From the NCBI GenBank assembly GCA_963665155.2, contig CAXXFI010000002.1:1488001-1552000 (forward strand): a stretch of 64,000 nt of DNA. Direction: 5' to 3'. Origin of the DNA: UBA1141 sp963665155. Its GTDB lineage: Bacteria; Chloroflexota; Dehalococcoidia; Lucifugimonadales; UBA3495. The translations under genes and the position numbers were made by a program. Position 1 is the stretch's first letter. Every line of letters starts with the position of its first letter. The notes beneath the pieces are model-generated. The model was not told where the DNA came from, did not search any database, and saw only the letters and a program-made list of their open reading frames with translations. Shown here piece by piece: positions 26,147 to 34,261 of the stretch.

Positions 26147-27544
26147 TTATCCTTGCGCCTGCAATTGTTGCCCCTTTTCCACGGCTTCTTCGATGGTTCC
26201 TACCATGTAGAACGCTTGCTCAGGCAAATCGTCGTGGGTGCCATCCAGAATTTCAGAGAAGCCCCGTATCGTGTCCCGCAAAGGCACGTATTTGCCTGGC
26301 TGGTTGGTGAATCCCTCGGCCACGAAGAAGGGCTGAGTCAGGAAACGCTGGATCTTCCGGGCCCGGAAGACTACCTGCTTATCTTCCTCGGAAAGTTCTT
26401 CAATTCCCAGGATCGCAATAATATCCTGCAAGTCTTTATACCGCTGCAAGACCTGCTGCACTGCGCGGGCCAAATTGTAATGTTCCTCTCCGACGATCCG
26501 CGGCTCGAGAATCCTGGAGTACGACGCCAAAGGGTCGACTGCCGGATAAAGCCCTTGGGCGGATAATGCCCGCTCCAAGGAAACCACACCGTCCAGGTGA
26601 CCGAAGGTTGTCACGATTCCAGGGTCGGTATAGTCGTCAGCAGGCACGTAAATGGCCTGGAAAGATGTTATCGACCCGGACGTCGTGGAGGTAATGCGCT
26701 CCTGCAATGCTCCCATTTCAGTACCCAGCGTAGGCTGATAACCCACAGCGGAAGGCATCCGTCCCAGCAGCGCCGACACTTCCATACCCGCTAGGATGTA
26801 CCGGTAAATGTTGTCAATAAACAGCAGCACATCCTGGTGCTGCTCGTCCCGAAAATATTCCGACATTGTCAGACCGGTCAGACCGATCCTGGCCCGAACG
26901 CCCGGTGTCTCGTTCATCTGACCGAACACCAGCACGGTATTCGCCAAGACGCCCGAGTCCTGCATCTCGTGCCACAGGTCGTTGCCCTCCCTGGATCGTT
27001 CACCAACACCAGCGAAAACCGACACGCCTTGGTGCACTGCGCCGATGTTTCGAATAAGCTCTTGGATGATCACGGTTTTGCCCACACCAGCGCCACCGTA
27101 TGCGCCAATCTTGCCGCCCTTCATGAACGGTGTAATCAGGTCAAATACTTTTATCCCTGTCTCAAGGATCTCAACGCTGGAGTTCTGCTCGGCAAAGCTC
27201 GGGGGATCACGGTGAATAGGCCAGTATGTTCCGGCTTCAACCGGCCCCAAATTATCCAGTGGAGTGCCGGTAACGTCGAAAAGCCGTCCCAAGGTTTCTT
27301 GGCCCACCGGCACCAGCACCTTGTCGCCTGTGTCCTCCACAGCAACGCCTCGGGCCAAGCCGTCAGTGGTGCCCAAGGCCAGGCAGCGCACCCAGTTGTT
27401 ACCGATGTGCTGCTGCACTTCTAGAACCAATTTCTCGCCTTCTCTCTCGCAAGACAGTGCGTCAAAGAGCTTGGGTAGCTGGTCCGGCTCGAACTCTACG
27501 TCCACGACCGTGCCAATAATCTGAATAACCTTTCCGGTGGCCAT
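26147..27544 (-). CDS. atpD: F1 ATP synthase beta subunit
   Basis: The product is 465 residues, the normal length. The Walker A motif GGAGVGKT is at residues 150-157. The catalytic Glu region is GVGERSREGNDL, Walker B is VLLFIDNIYRYI, and the DELSEED-like segment IEELSEEDKQVV is near residue 385. In the usual DNIFRF motif Phe is replaced by Tyr (DNIYRY). This is the catalytic subunit of F1. GGAGAG precedes the ATG. Confidence 0.97.
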   Translation of the reverse strand: MATGKVIQIIGTVVDVEFEPDQLPKLFDALSCEREGEKLVLEVQQHIGNNWVRCLALGTTDGLARGVAVEDTGDKVLVPVGQETLGRLFDVTGTPLDNLGPVEAGTYWPIHRDPPSFAEQNSSVEILETGIKVFDLITPFMKGGKIGAYGGAGVGKTVIIQELIRNIGAVHQGVSVFAGVGERSREGNDLWHEMQDSGVLANTVLVFGQMNETPGVRARIGLTGLTMSEYFRDEQHQDVLLFIDNIYRYILAGMEVSALLGRMPSAVGYQPTLGTEMGALQERITSTTSGSITSFQAIYVPADDYTDPGIVTTFGHLDGVVSLERALSAQGLYPAVDPLASYSRILEPRIVGEEHYNLARAVQQVLQRYKDLQDIIAILGIEELSEEDKQVVFRARKIQRFLTQPFFVAEGFTNQPGKYVPLRDTIRGFSEILDGTHDDLPEQAFYMVGTIEEAVEKGQQLQAQG

Positions 27545-27582
27545 AGTTCTCTCCTGAAATACTCTCGCGTAATCTGTTGGGC

Positions 27583-28446
27583 CTAGCCCTCCAGGGCTAC
27601 CTGACCGCCCACCAAGTCCAGCAATTCGTTGGTTATGCTGTCTTGGCGCAATTTGTTCATATCCAGGGTCAGGTCATCCAGCAGTTCATTGGCGTTATCC
27701 GTTGCGGATCGCATAGCGACCATCCGGGCCGATTGCTCGCTGGCTATGGACTCCAACAACGCATGAAAGACTTCCATCTCGACGAAACGGGGCAACAAAC
27801 TGCCCAGCACCATCAGGATGTCCGGCTCATAGATGTAGCCGACTCGCTCGCCCGCCGTAAGTTCCGCAGGCGTCACCGGTAGCAGCTTTTCTACCACCGG
27901 GGTTTGAGACATAGTGGACACGTATTTGGTATAAGCCAAATACACCTCGTCCACTTCGCCTTCACTGTAGGCATCAATCAGCAAGTGGGCGATGGCGGTT
28001 GTATCCGCCAAAACCGGTCGCTCGCCCATATCGGTAAAAACAGCCTGCACGTCTTGACCGGTTCTCACCAGAAAGTCGCGGCCCTTTCTTCCTACGGCGA
28101 TTACTCTTGCTGGCGACGATTGGTCCAGAATGAACTGGGCGACCCGGCGGTTGAGGTTGCCATGCAAGCCTCCGCACAAACCGCGGTCGGGGCTGATCAC
28201 CAAAATTCCCACGCGCTGTACCGGTCGCACCTGTAGCATTGGATGAATACCAGCAGCGTCGTCGCCGGGCTGGGCCGCCAAGTGCGCGATTACCTCTTGT
28301 ATTTTCTCAGCAAAGGGACGCCCTTGGGTGACCGCAATCTGAGCCCGCCGCATTTTAGAGGCGGCAATCAAAGACATAGCGTTGGTCACCTTGCTGGTAT
28401 TCCCAACGCTACGTATCCGTAGTCTTAAATCTCTAACACTGGGCAC
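27583..28446 (-). CDS. atpG: F1 ATP synthase gamma subunit
   Basis: The product is 287 residues. The N-terminal helix RDLRLRIRSVGNTSKVTNAM and the C-terminal helix ARMVAMRSATDNANELLDDL form the coiled-coil rotor shaft. The middle SDRGLCGG-type motif is present as SPDRGLCGGLHGNL. It is the central stalk that couples the c-ring to the catalytic sites. Confidence 0.96.
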   Translation of the reverse strand: MPSVRDLRLRIRSVGNTSKVTNAMSLIAASKMRRAQIAVTQGRPFAEKIQEVIAHLAAQPGDDAAGIHPMLQVRPVQRVGILVISPDRGLCGGLHGNLNRRVAQFILDQSSPARVIAVGRKGRDFLVRTGQDVQAVFTDMGERPVLADTTAIAHLLIDAYSEGEVDEVYLAYTKYVSTMSQTPVVEKLLPVTPAELTAGERVGYIYEPDILMVLGSLLPRFVEMEVFHALLESIASEQSARMVAMRSATDNANELLDDLTLDMNKLRQDSITNELLDLVGGQVALEG

Positions 28447-28535
28447 TGTCTAGTCTTCTCCTGAGTCCCGCTCTGCCAGCTTTAATCAACAACCTTAGTC
28501 ACCTGATTTCCAGAGCTCCTGACACTAGCTGCTTC

Positions 28536-28576
28536 AGAAAGTCCCCCATTCTAAAAGGGGGATTTAGGGGGATTTC
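28536..28576. repeat. G/C-block repeat (GTCCCCC...AGGGGGATTTC), copy 1, in atpA-atpG spacer
   Basis: GAAAGTCCCCCATTCT, AAAAGGGGGATTT and AGGGGGATTTC form a hairpin (TCCCCC with GGGGGA) plus one further G block. The same pattern occurs at 57791-57833 inside a CoA-transferase gene. Here it sits in the 180-base spacer between atpA and atpG on the transcribed operon. Confidence 0.75.
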
Positions 28577-28626
28577 CGCTGCCTAAAACCCGACGGATAC
28601 AACCATCCTTGAGGGCCCGGCTTGGC

Positions 28627-30138
28627 TTATACCCCGAAGGAGCCCTTAAAATCGGTGATGGCTTGAGTCAGCCGGCCTTCAATCTCCTCGGTCAGATCCC
28701 CCGTATCCTTAATCGTCTGCACGATATCCGGATGAGTGCTGCTCATGTAGCGCAACAGCTGATCTTGGAAGTCGGCGCACCGGTCCAACGCAAGGTCCGC
28801 AATCAAACCCGCATTGACCGCGAACAGGATAATTACTTCCTGTTCCAGAGCCAGTGGCACGTACTGCCCCTGCTTGAGTATCTCGGTGGCCAACTGTCCT
28901 CGGGCTAGCTGGGCCCTGGTTGCTGCGTCCAAGTCTGAAGTTCCGAACTGGGCGAACGTGGCCAACTCCCGGTACTGGGCCAAATCCAACCGTAAGCGGC
29001 CCGCCACTCGTCGAATGGCCCGGCTTTGCGCTGCGCCACCGACGCGGGACACCGAAAGACCAACGTTAACCGCTGGCCGTATGCCGGAGTTGAACAATTC
29101 AGGCTCCAGGTATATTTGCCCATCGGTGATAGAGATGACATTTGTCGGAATGTAAGCGGAAACGTCCCCGGCCTGCGTCTCGATTATCGGCAAGGCCGTG
29201 ATGGAACCACCACCGTTGGCGGCATCCAGCTTGGCCGAACGTTCCAACAAACGGCTGTGCAGATAGAAGATATCCCCCGGGTAGGCTTCTCGTCCGGCGG
29301 GACGTCGCAGCAACAAAGACATCTGACGATAAGCCCAAGAGTGCTTGGTCAAGTCGTCGTAAACTATCAGCACCTCTTTGCCTTGGTCCATGAAAGCCTC
29401 GGCCATAGCACAGCCAGCGTAGGGTGCTATGTACTGTAACGGGGCAGAGTCGGAAGCGCCGGCGTTGACGATGATCGTGTGGCCCATCGCGTCATTATCT
29501 TCCAGAATGCCAAGGACCTGAGCCACCTTACCCTGTTTCTGACCGATGGCCACGTAAATACAAATAAGGTCGCCGCCCTTCTGGTTGATGATTGTGTCCA
29601 ACGCAATGGCGGTTTTGCCTGTGGAGCGATCGCCGATGATCAACTCCCGCTGTCCCCGGCCAATGGGGATCATAGCGTCTATGGCTTTGATGCCGGTCTG
29701 CACCGGAGTATCTACCGACTGACGGGCCACAACGTTGGGAGCAACCCTTTCCACCGGGAGTGTTGCCGTGGTCGTGACTGGGCCTTTGCCATCCAATGGC
29801 CTCCCCAGAGGGTCCACGACCCGACCGATCAACCCTTCTCCGACAGGTACCTCAATAATACGGCCTGTGGAACGAACTCGGTCTCCTTCCTTTACCACGG
29901 TGGGATCGCCCAAAATGGCGGCTCCGACCAAGTCGGATTCCAGGTTCAAGGCCAATCCCAGAACGTCGTTTCCAAAGTCCAAAAGTTCGTTGGACCGAAC
30001 ACCTTGGAGGCCTTGGATGCTGGCGATACCATCACCTGCCTGGACTACAGTACCAACGTCCACCAAAGTCAAGTCTCCGCCAAACTCTTCGATTTGACGT
30101 TTGATTAGAGATACGATCTCTTGTCCCCTGATCCCCAT
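28627..30138 (-). CDS. atpA: F1 ATP synthase alpha subunit
   Basis: The product is 503 residues. The P-loop GDRSTGKT is at 169-176. VYDDLTKHSWAYRQ, a PGREAYPGD-type segment (here AGREAYPGDIFYLHSRLLER) and the alpha-type VGLSVSRVGGAAQSRAIRR are all present. Alpha binds nucleotide at the non-catalytic sites. The gap to atpG is longer (180 bases) than elsewhere in the operon and holds a G/C-block repeat. Confidence 0.97.
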   Translation of the reverse strand: MGIRGQEIVSLIKRQIEEFGGDLTLVDVGTVVQAGDGIASIQGLQGVRSNELLDFGNDVLGLALNLESDLVGAAILGDPTVVKEGDRVRSTGRIIEVPVGEGLIGRVVDPLGRPLDGKGPVTTTATLPVERVAPNVVARQSVDTPVQTGIKAIDAMIPIGRGQRELIIGDRSTGKTAIALDTIINQKGGDLICIYVAIGQKQGKVAQVLGILEDNDAMGHTIIVNAGASDSAPLQYIAPYAGCAMAEAFMDQGKEVLIVYDDLTKHSWAYRQMSLLLRRPAGREAYPGDIFYLHSRLLERSAKLDAANGGGSITALPIIETQAGDVSAYIPTNVISITDGQIYLEPELFNSGIRPAVNVGLSVSRVGGAAQSRAIRRVAGRLRLDLAQYRELATFAQFGTSDLDAATRAQLARGQLATEILKQGQYVPLALEQEVIILFAVNAGLIADLALDRCADFQDQLLRYMSSTHPDIVQTIKDTGDLTEEIEGRLTQAITDFKGSFGV

Positions 30139-30161
30139 GAACGTTTCTCCTCAGTACCGGC

Positions 30162-30713
30162 TTAATCGCCGGGTACAGCAACTTCCGAGTGCATTTGATT
30201 ACGCAGGGATTCCAAACGTGACCGGGTGCTTCCGTCCAAAAGGCGGTCTCCGATCTGTATTACCAGCCCACCTAAGATTGACTCATCAACCTGGGTCGAG
30301 ATTACAACCTCATTTTTCACTAGGTCGGACACGAACTTGGTGATTCTTTCCAATTCGCCAGGTTCCAACGGGACCGCCGATGTAACCTCCACCCTTTGCC
30401 GTCCCCGGTGCTCATCCAGCAATTCCGAGTAGCCATCTTTCAGATCCCGGGCCACGACCACCAAGCCTTTGGAAACCAGCAATTTGACCATATTACGGAC
30501 CAATGGATGAATCTGCTCCATCACCGCTTCTATGGCTTTCATCTTGTTTTCGATAGAAACATCGGCATGACCCAACAGGGCCCTGAATTCCTCGTCCTGA
30601 AGAACTCCATGGACGAAATCCAAGTCGCCTTCCCATTGGTCCAGTTGGTCATGCTCTTGGGCCAACTCAAAGATGGCTTGGGAGTAGCGTTTCCCTGAGA
30701 TTTTCGGTGCCAT
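30162..30713 (-). CDS. atpH: F1 ATP synthase delta subunit
   Basis: The product is 183 residues, with the N-terminal helical bundle (KRYSQAIFELAQEHDQLDQW) and the C-terminal signature VTSAVPLEPGELERI with DESILGGLVIQIGDRLLDGS. Delta anchors the peripheral stalk to F1. It begins 6 bases after the atpF stop codon. Confidence 0.95.
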   Translation of the reverse strand: MAPKISGKRYSQAIFELAQEHDQLDQWEGDLDFVHGVLQDEEFRALLGHADVSIENKMKAIEAVMEQIHPLVRNMVKLLVSKGLVVVARDLKDGYSELLDEHRGRQRVEVTSAVPLEPGELERITKFVSDLVKNEVVISTQVDESILGGLVIQIGDRLLDGSTRSRLESLRNQMHSEVAVPGD

Positions 30714-30719
30714 TAGATA

Positions 30720-31298
30720 TTAAGCCCTCGGCCCGGCGGAGGCTTGTTCGCCTTCTTCCAAGACCTGGGAGATCAACTCTTCGTGGGCCTGCCGGTCCAA
30801 GGAACGGCGAATGACCCGCTCGGCGGCTGTTATTGCCAAGTCGCCAAAGTTGGCTCTAACCTCTTGGACCGCTGCGTCACGCTCTCTCTGGATATCGGAC
30901 CTAGCCCGCTCGACGAAGGTCTCCGCATCCCGCCTGGCCTGGGTCATCTGCTCTTCCTGGAACCGGGCGGCCGCCTCCCGGGCTTGTTCCAGCAACCGTT
31001 GCCCTTCCCGGCGGGCTTCGTTGAGCTGGTCCTCTATCACCTGCTGAGAACCTGCTGCCTCCTCCCGAGCCCGGTCGGCGGCTTCCAAGCTCTCCCTAAT
31101 CCTCTCGGAGCGCTGGTCCAGCACCTTCAATAAGGGCTTATAGGCGAACAGCGTCAAGATGCCCAACAACAACACAAAGTTGATGAGATAGGCGATCAGG
31201 CTCGGCAGATTTATTCCCAGGTCGGTTATTCCCAACAGGGGGATTGCTCCCGCCATATGAGAAATCAAGCTGGCAAAGCTAGCTTCAATTGCAATCAC
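30720..31298 (-). CDS. atpF: FoF1 ATP synthase b subunit
   Basis: The product is 192 residues. One N-terminal membrane helix (LIAYLINFVLLLGILTLFAY) is followed by a long charged coiled coil with many Ala/Glu/Arg heptads. It forms the peripheral stalk. Conserved sequence starts near ITDLGINLPS, so an internal start is possible; the first ~25 residues are not typical. Confidence 0.93.
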   Translation of the reverse strand: MIAIEASFASLISHMAGAIPLLGITDLGINLPSLIAYLINFVLLLGILTLFAYKPLLKVLDQRSERIRESLEAADRAREEAAGSQQVIEDQLNEARREGQRLLEQAREAAARFQEEQMTQARRDAETFVERARSDIQRERDAAVQEVRANFGDLAITAAERVIRRSLDRQAHEELISQVLEEGEQASAGPRA

Positions 31299-31331
31299 GG
31301 ATGTCTCCCATACGCTCGCAGCCCAAGCGCG

Positions 31332-31601
31332 TTAAACCACGAACAATAAGATTACCGCTACGATCAACGAGTAAATACCCAAAGCCTCGGCGAAGGCGAT
31401 GGCCAGAATCATGTTGGTGGTAATAGCGCCCGCCGCCTCGGGGTTGCGGCCAATGGCGCCCATCGCACCGGAACCAAGTACACCAATACCAATGCCTGGG
31501 CCGATAACGCCCAATCCTATGGCCAAACCAGCGCCAATAAACTTGCCGATCTCCTGGAACTTCTCGGCGGCCTCTGCACTTAACAAAAGGACCAAATCCA
31601 T
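31332..31601 (-). CDS. atpE: FoF1 ATP synthase c subunit
   Basis: The product is 89 residues: two membrane helices joined by the polar loop GRNPE (51-55), with the ion-carrying Glu at residue 72 in AIAFAEALGIY. The place of the Na+ ligand Gln is Ile39 (PGIGIG), and the residue after Glu72 is Ala. Na+ type rings have Gln and Ser/Thr there, so this ring is predicted to carry H+. Confidence 0.95.
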   Translation of the reverse strand: MDLVLLLSAEAAEKFQEIGKFIGAGLAIGLGVIGPGIGIGVLGSGAMGAIGRNPEAAGAITTNMILAIAFAEALGIYSLIVAVILLFVV

Positions 31602-31764
31602 TTCCGTTTCGCCTCCTATACCCTTTCCGCTAACCCAGTATTGTCAGCTGATCTTGCGGATCGATTATGCCTGGGAGCACGAGCCCCCGAGTTTAGCACT
31701 TTAAAGTCGTGCTGTAGATGTCCTTTGGTTCGATTAATGCTCGACTAATGCAACGCTCTACTAA

Positions 31765-31909
31765 TATTACAACGACGGATTACCAAATATTTCGTCTTCC
31801 CCTTCGTATTCGGCTGCCAGCGGGCTATCGCGGTAGGCTCATCGCATCACGTTATTAGGTTCAAATCATTCTCGAAAATCGCCCTGCCAGAGGAACCGTC
31901 GTTGTAATA
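31765..31909. mobile_element. IS701-related MITE in the ATP synthase operon (145 bp)
   Basis: The ends are inverted repeats TATTACAACGACGG (31765-31778) and CCGTCGTTGTAATA (31896-31909), perfect over 14 bases. The element is bounded by CTAA on both sides (31761-31764 and 31910-31913), a 4-base duplication of the YTAR type known for IS701-family insertion. It encodes nothing. The first 10 bases of the repeat are also the ends of the IS701-like element at 60073-61577. It lies between atpB and atpE, ending 16 bases after the atpB stop. Confidence 0.85.
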
Positions 31910-31925
31910 CTAATGTAACGTTCTG

Positions 31926-32936
31926 CTAATGTTCCTCGTGACGAACCGCCACCGACAAAAAGACCACCGTGAGGCTGGCAAATATCACAGCCTGGATTAA
32001 CCCAACCAGCAACTCCAACCCGAACACGAACTGAGTGGCCACAAATGGCACCAAGAAGGTAATCATGATAACGAGAATTTCGCCCGCCGTCATGTTACCG
32101 AACAACCTGAAAGTGAAGCTGACCACACGGACGAGTTCGCTGACCCCTTCGAGGAAGCCCACAAAAACGTCGATTAACCCGGAAGGCCGACCCCGCAGCA
32201 GGTTGCCAAAAGCGAAGAACTTCTTGAAATAGCCGAGTCCGTGGGCACGCAGGCCGTAGTATTCGACGAACACAAAGGAAACCAATGCCAAGGCCAGAGG
32301 CATATTCAAGTCGGTGCCCGCAGACTTGAGCAGATGAGTCTTGATTTCCCCGTCGAAGACAAAACCGACGAACTGGTAGAAAGGAAGCAATGCCAGCCAA
32401 GCGTTGAATAGTACGAAGAAGAAGATGGTGGCGATGACCGGGAAGGCCCTCCGGGCCATTTCAGGGCCAAGAACGCTGGAGCAGAATCCCAGAACGCCTT
32501 CGTACAATGACTCTATGACTCCTTGAAAACGACCGGGCACAATGCTTCTCTTCCGAGAACCAAGAACAAAAAAGAGGATGATGACAATGGTAGCAAACCA
32601 AGCGGAGAGGAGTGTGTTGGTGACAGCGAACTTAGAAGCGCTCAGCGGCTCAAAGTGGATGCCTGCCTCTTCAGCAGCCTCCCCTTTCTCTTCCCCGCGC
32701 TCCCTCGACTCTTCATACAATTCCGCTGTATGTTCGTTCAGGTGCAGGGCTTCATCCCGGGTGGAAGACGGAAATATCGGTTGGGGCGATAGGTGGATTT
32801 CAGGCTTCTCCAGGAATTGGTCGGTTCCGAACATGGCCGACCCAATTGCCCCGAAAATGAAGCCCACCACCATCAGCACCACCAAGCCTACGCCCGCTAA
32901 AAGCAGAAGCTTTTTTGCTCCGGCACCCGATGGCAC
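31926..32936 (-). CDS. atpB: FoF1 ATP synthase a subunit
   Basis: The product is 336 residues, longer than the usual ~240-270. After a first membrane helix (LLLLAGVGLVVLMVVGFIF) there is a hydrophilic stretch of about 70 residues rich in Glu, then the conserved a-subunit helices. The essential Arg lies in VSFTFRLFGNMTAGE, and VEYYGLRAHGLGYFKKFF and the late ELLVGLIQAVIFASLTVVF are present. The subunit forms the proton half-channels. The GTG start shares its G with the TAG stop of the upstream atpI-like gene (TAGTG), so the two are translationally coupled. Confidence 0.95.
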   Translation of the reverse strand: MPSGAGAKKLLLLAGVGLVVLMVVGFIFGAIGSAMFGTDQFLEKPEIHLSPQPIFPSSTRDEALHLNEHTAELYEESRERGEEKGEAAEEAGIHFEPLSASKFAVTNTLLSAWFATIVIILFFVLGSRKRSIVPGRFQGVIESLYEGVLGFCSSVLGPEMARRAFPVIATIFFFVLFNAWLALLPFYQFVGFVFDGEIKTHLLKSAGTDLNMPLALALVSFVFVEYYGLRAHGLGYFKKFFAFGNLLRGRPSGLIDVFVGFLEGVSELVRVVSFTFRLFGNMTAGEILVIMITFLVPFVATQFVFGLELLVGLIQAVIFASLTVVFLSVAVRHEEH

Positions 32937-33208
32937 TAGCTCTTCCCCCTTGTATCCTTTCCGTTCAAGCTCTTACTCCCATAAAGGGCCGGTTGGACCA
33001 TTTTATAAAGACCCCAAAAGGCCAAAACAGTACCCAATACTGTACCCAGCAAAGTAAAGAGGGGTGTGATTCCAATCCACTTATCTAGTCCGAGTCCCCC
33101 GAGGACGCCCAAGATGATACACGCGGCCACGTACCATCCGAGACCCATTAGGCGTAAGCCAACGACCCACCAATCCATCGCCCCGCCAAACTTAGTGAAT
33201 AATATCAC
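32936..33208 (-). CDS. atpI: AtpZ/AtpI-family ATP synthase accessory protein
   Basis: The product is 90 residues with two membrane helices (YVAACIILGVLGGLGLDKW and LFTLLGTVLGTVLAFWGLY). This is the GxxGxxLD hairpin typical of AtpI/AtpZ proteins at the head of atp operons. These assist c-ring assembly or Mg2+ supply. It is the first gene of the operon; the symbol reflects position as much as sequence. Confidence 0.8.
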   Translation of the reverse strand: MILFTKFGGAMDWWVVGLRLMGLGWYVAACIILGVLGGLGLDKWIGITPLFTLLGTVLGTVLAFWGLYKMVQPALYGSKSLNGKDTRGKS

Positions 33209-33377
33209 TATGGATTTTCAATGTCAATTGAGACTGGAGTTAGCGATTCCGCAACCAAATGGCGAAAAGTTGTGCCGAGACGGGAGTATCTTTAGTTACT
33301 TATCGTCATATGGTTGCTAAAGTTTGCCGCCCCTCGTTGACCAACTTTAGCCGAACCATTCTTTACTTGACCAACTG

Positions 33378-33935
33378 TTACTTGGATTGCCCTTTACCGA
33401 AATCTTCCAGATCAAGGGTGTCTATAAAATCCGTGAAGGCGGACATCCGCCTCAATTCCTCTTCGCTTGGTTGAGGTTGGGGTTGCCCTTCAGGGTTTTC
33501 CGGCTCCGTCGACCCTAATGGCTTTCCCGTTTCTTTGTCCAACAAAATACCAGCTTTGTCCAACACGGATTCATCTGCGTAAATAGGGACTTGAGCTCTT
33601 ACCGCCAATGCGACCGCATCACTAGGTCGACAGTCAATCTCTTTAGTCGTACCGTTGGTCTGTATCGTAATTTTGGCGTAAAACGTATCGTTATGCAGAT
33701 CGTTTACCAGAATATGCACCACCGATCCACCCAGGGTGTCTATCACGGTCCGCAGCAAATCGTGGGTAAGCGGGCGAGGAACGGATAAATCTTGAAGCTT
33801 CACTGCGATGGCATCCGCCTCCGCGGGGCCAATCCAGATAGGCAAATATCGATCGGAGCCCTTCTCTTTCAGGATGACGACCCGCTGATAATTCATCGGA
33901 CTCACCCTTATGCTGTCGATAGTCATTTCCAGCAT
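33378..33935 (-). CDS. DUF151 bifunctional nuclease family protein
   Basis: The product is 185 residues. The BFN domain is clear: VILKEKGSDRYLPIWIGPAE, then LTHDLLRTVIDTLGG, FYAKITIQTNGTTKEIDCRP, and SDAVALAVRAQVPIYADESV. After residue ~150 comes a low-complexity Pro/Gln/Glu linker and a short acidic helix. Plant and archaeal relatives have RNase/DNase activity; in bacteria the role is unclear. It is transcribed towards, but separately from, the noncoding gap before the Lon-like gene. Confidence 0.92.
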   Translation of the reverse strand: MLEMTIDSIRVSPMNYQRVVILKEKGSDRYLPIWIGPAEADAIAVKLQDLSVPRPLTHDLLRTVIDTLGGSVVHILVNDLHNDTFYAKITIQTNGTTKEIDCRPSDAVALAVRAQVPIYADESVLDKAGILLDKETGKPLGSTEPENPEGQPQPQPSEEELRRMSAFTDFIDTLDLEDFGKGQSK

Positions 33936-34261
33936 TCCCGCTGCCTCCGTGTTTCACCCAGCCTTAGCAAAAATTGTATGCCCATGCGAAATTCCGTGTC
34001 AACCCAGAACCGGGCATATCTTGGCCTGTCTGCAGGTCACACGCAACGCATTGTTACCCCTACTTCTGGACACAACCGGCTCAAATTGGCAGGGAATTTT
34101 ATCTCTGCTCAAAGTCATCCGCTATCCCAGGCGCCCAGTTTATCCAAACTCTGAAGCTCGGCCGGAGCCAAAAGAGCGCAGCCAGCATCTAAATAATATA
34201 CCCAGTGTATAATCAGGCCCACGACGGACATAACACGGGCATAGAGGATGTGAGACGTCCC

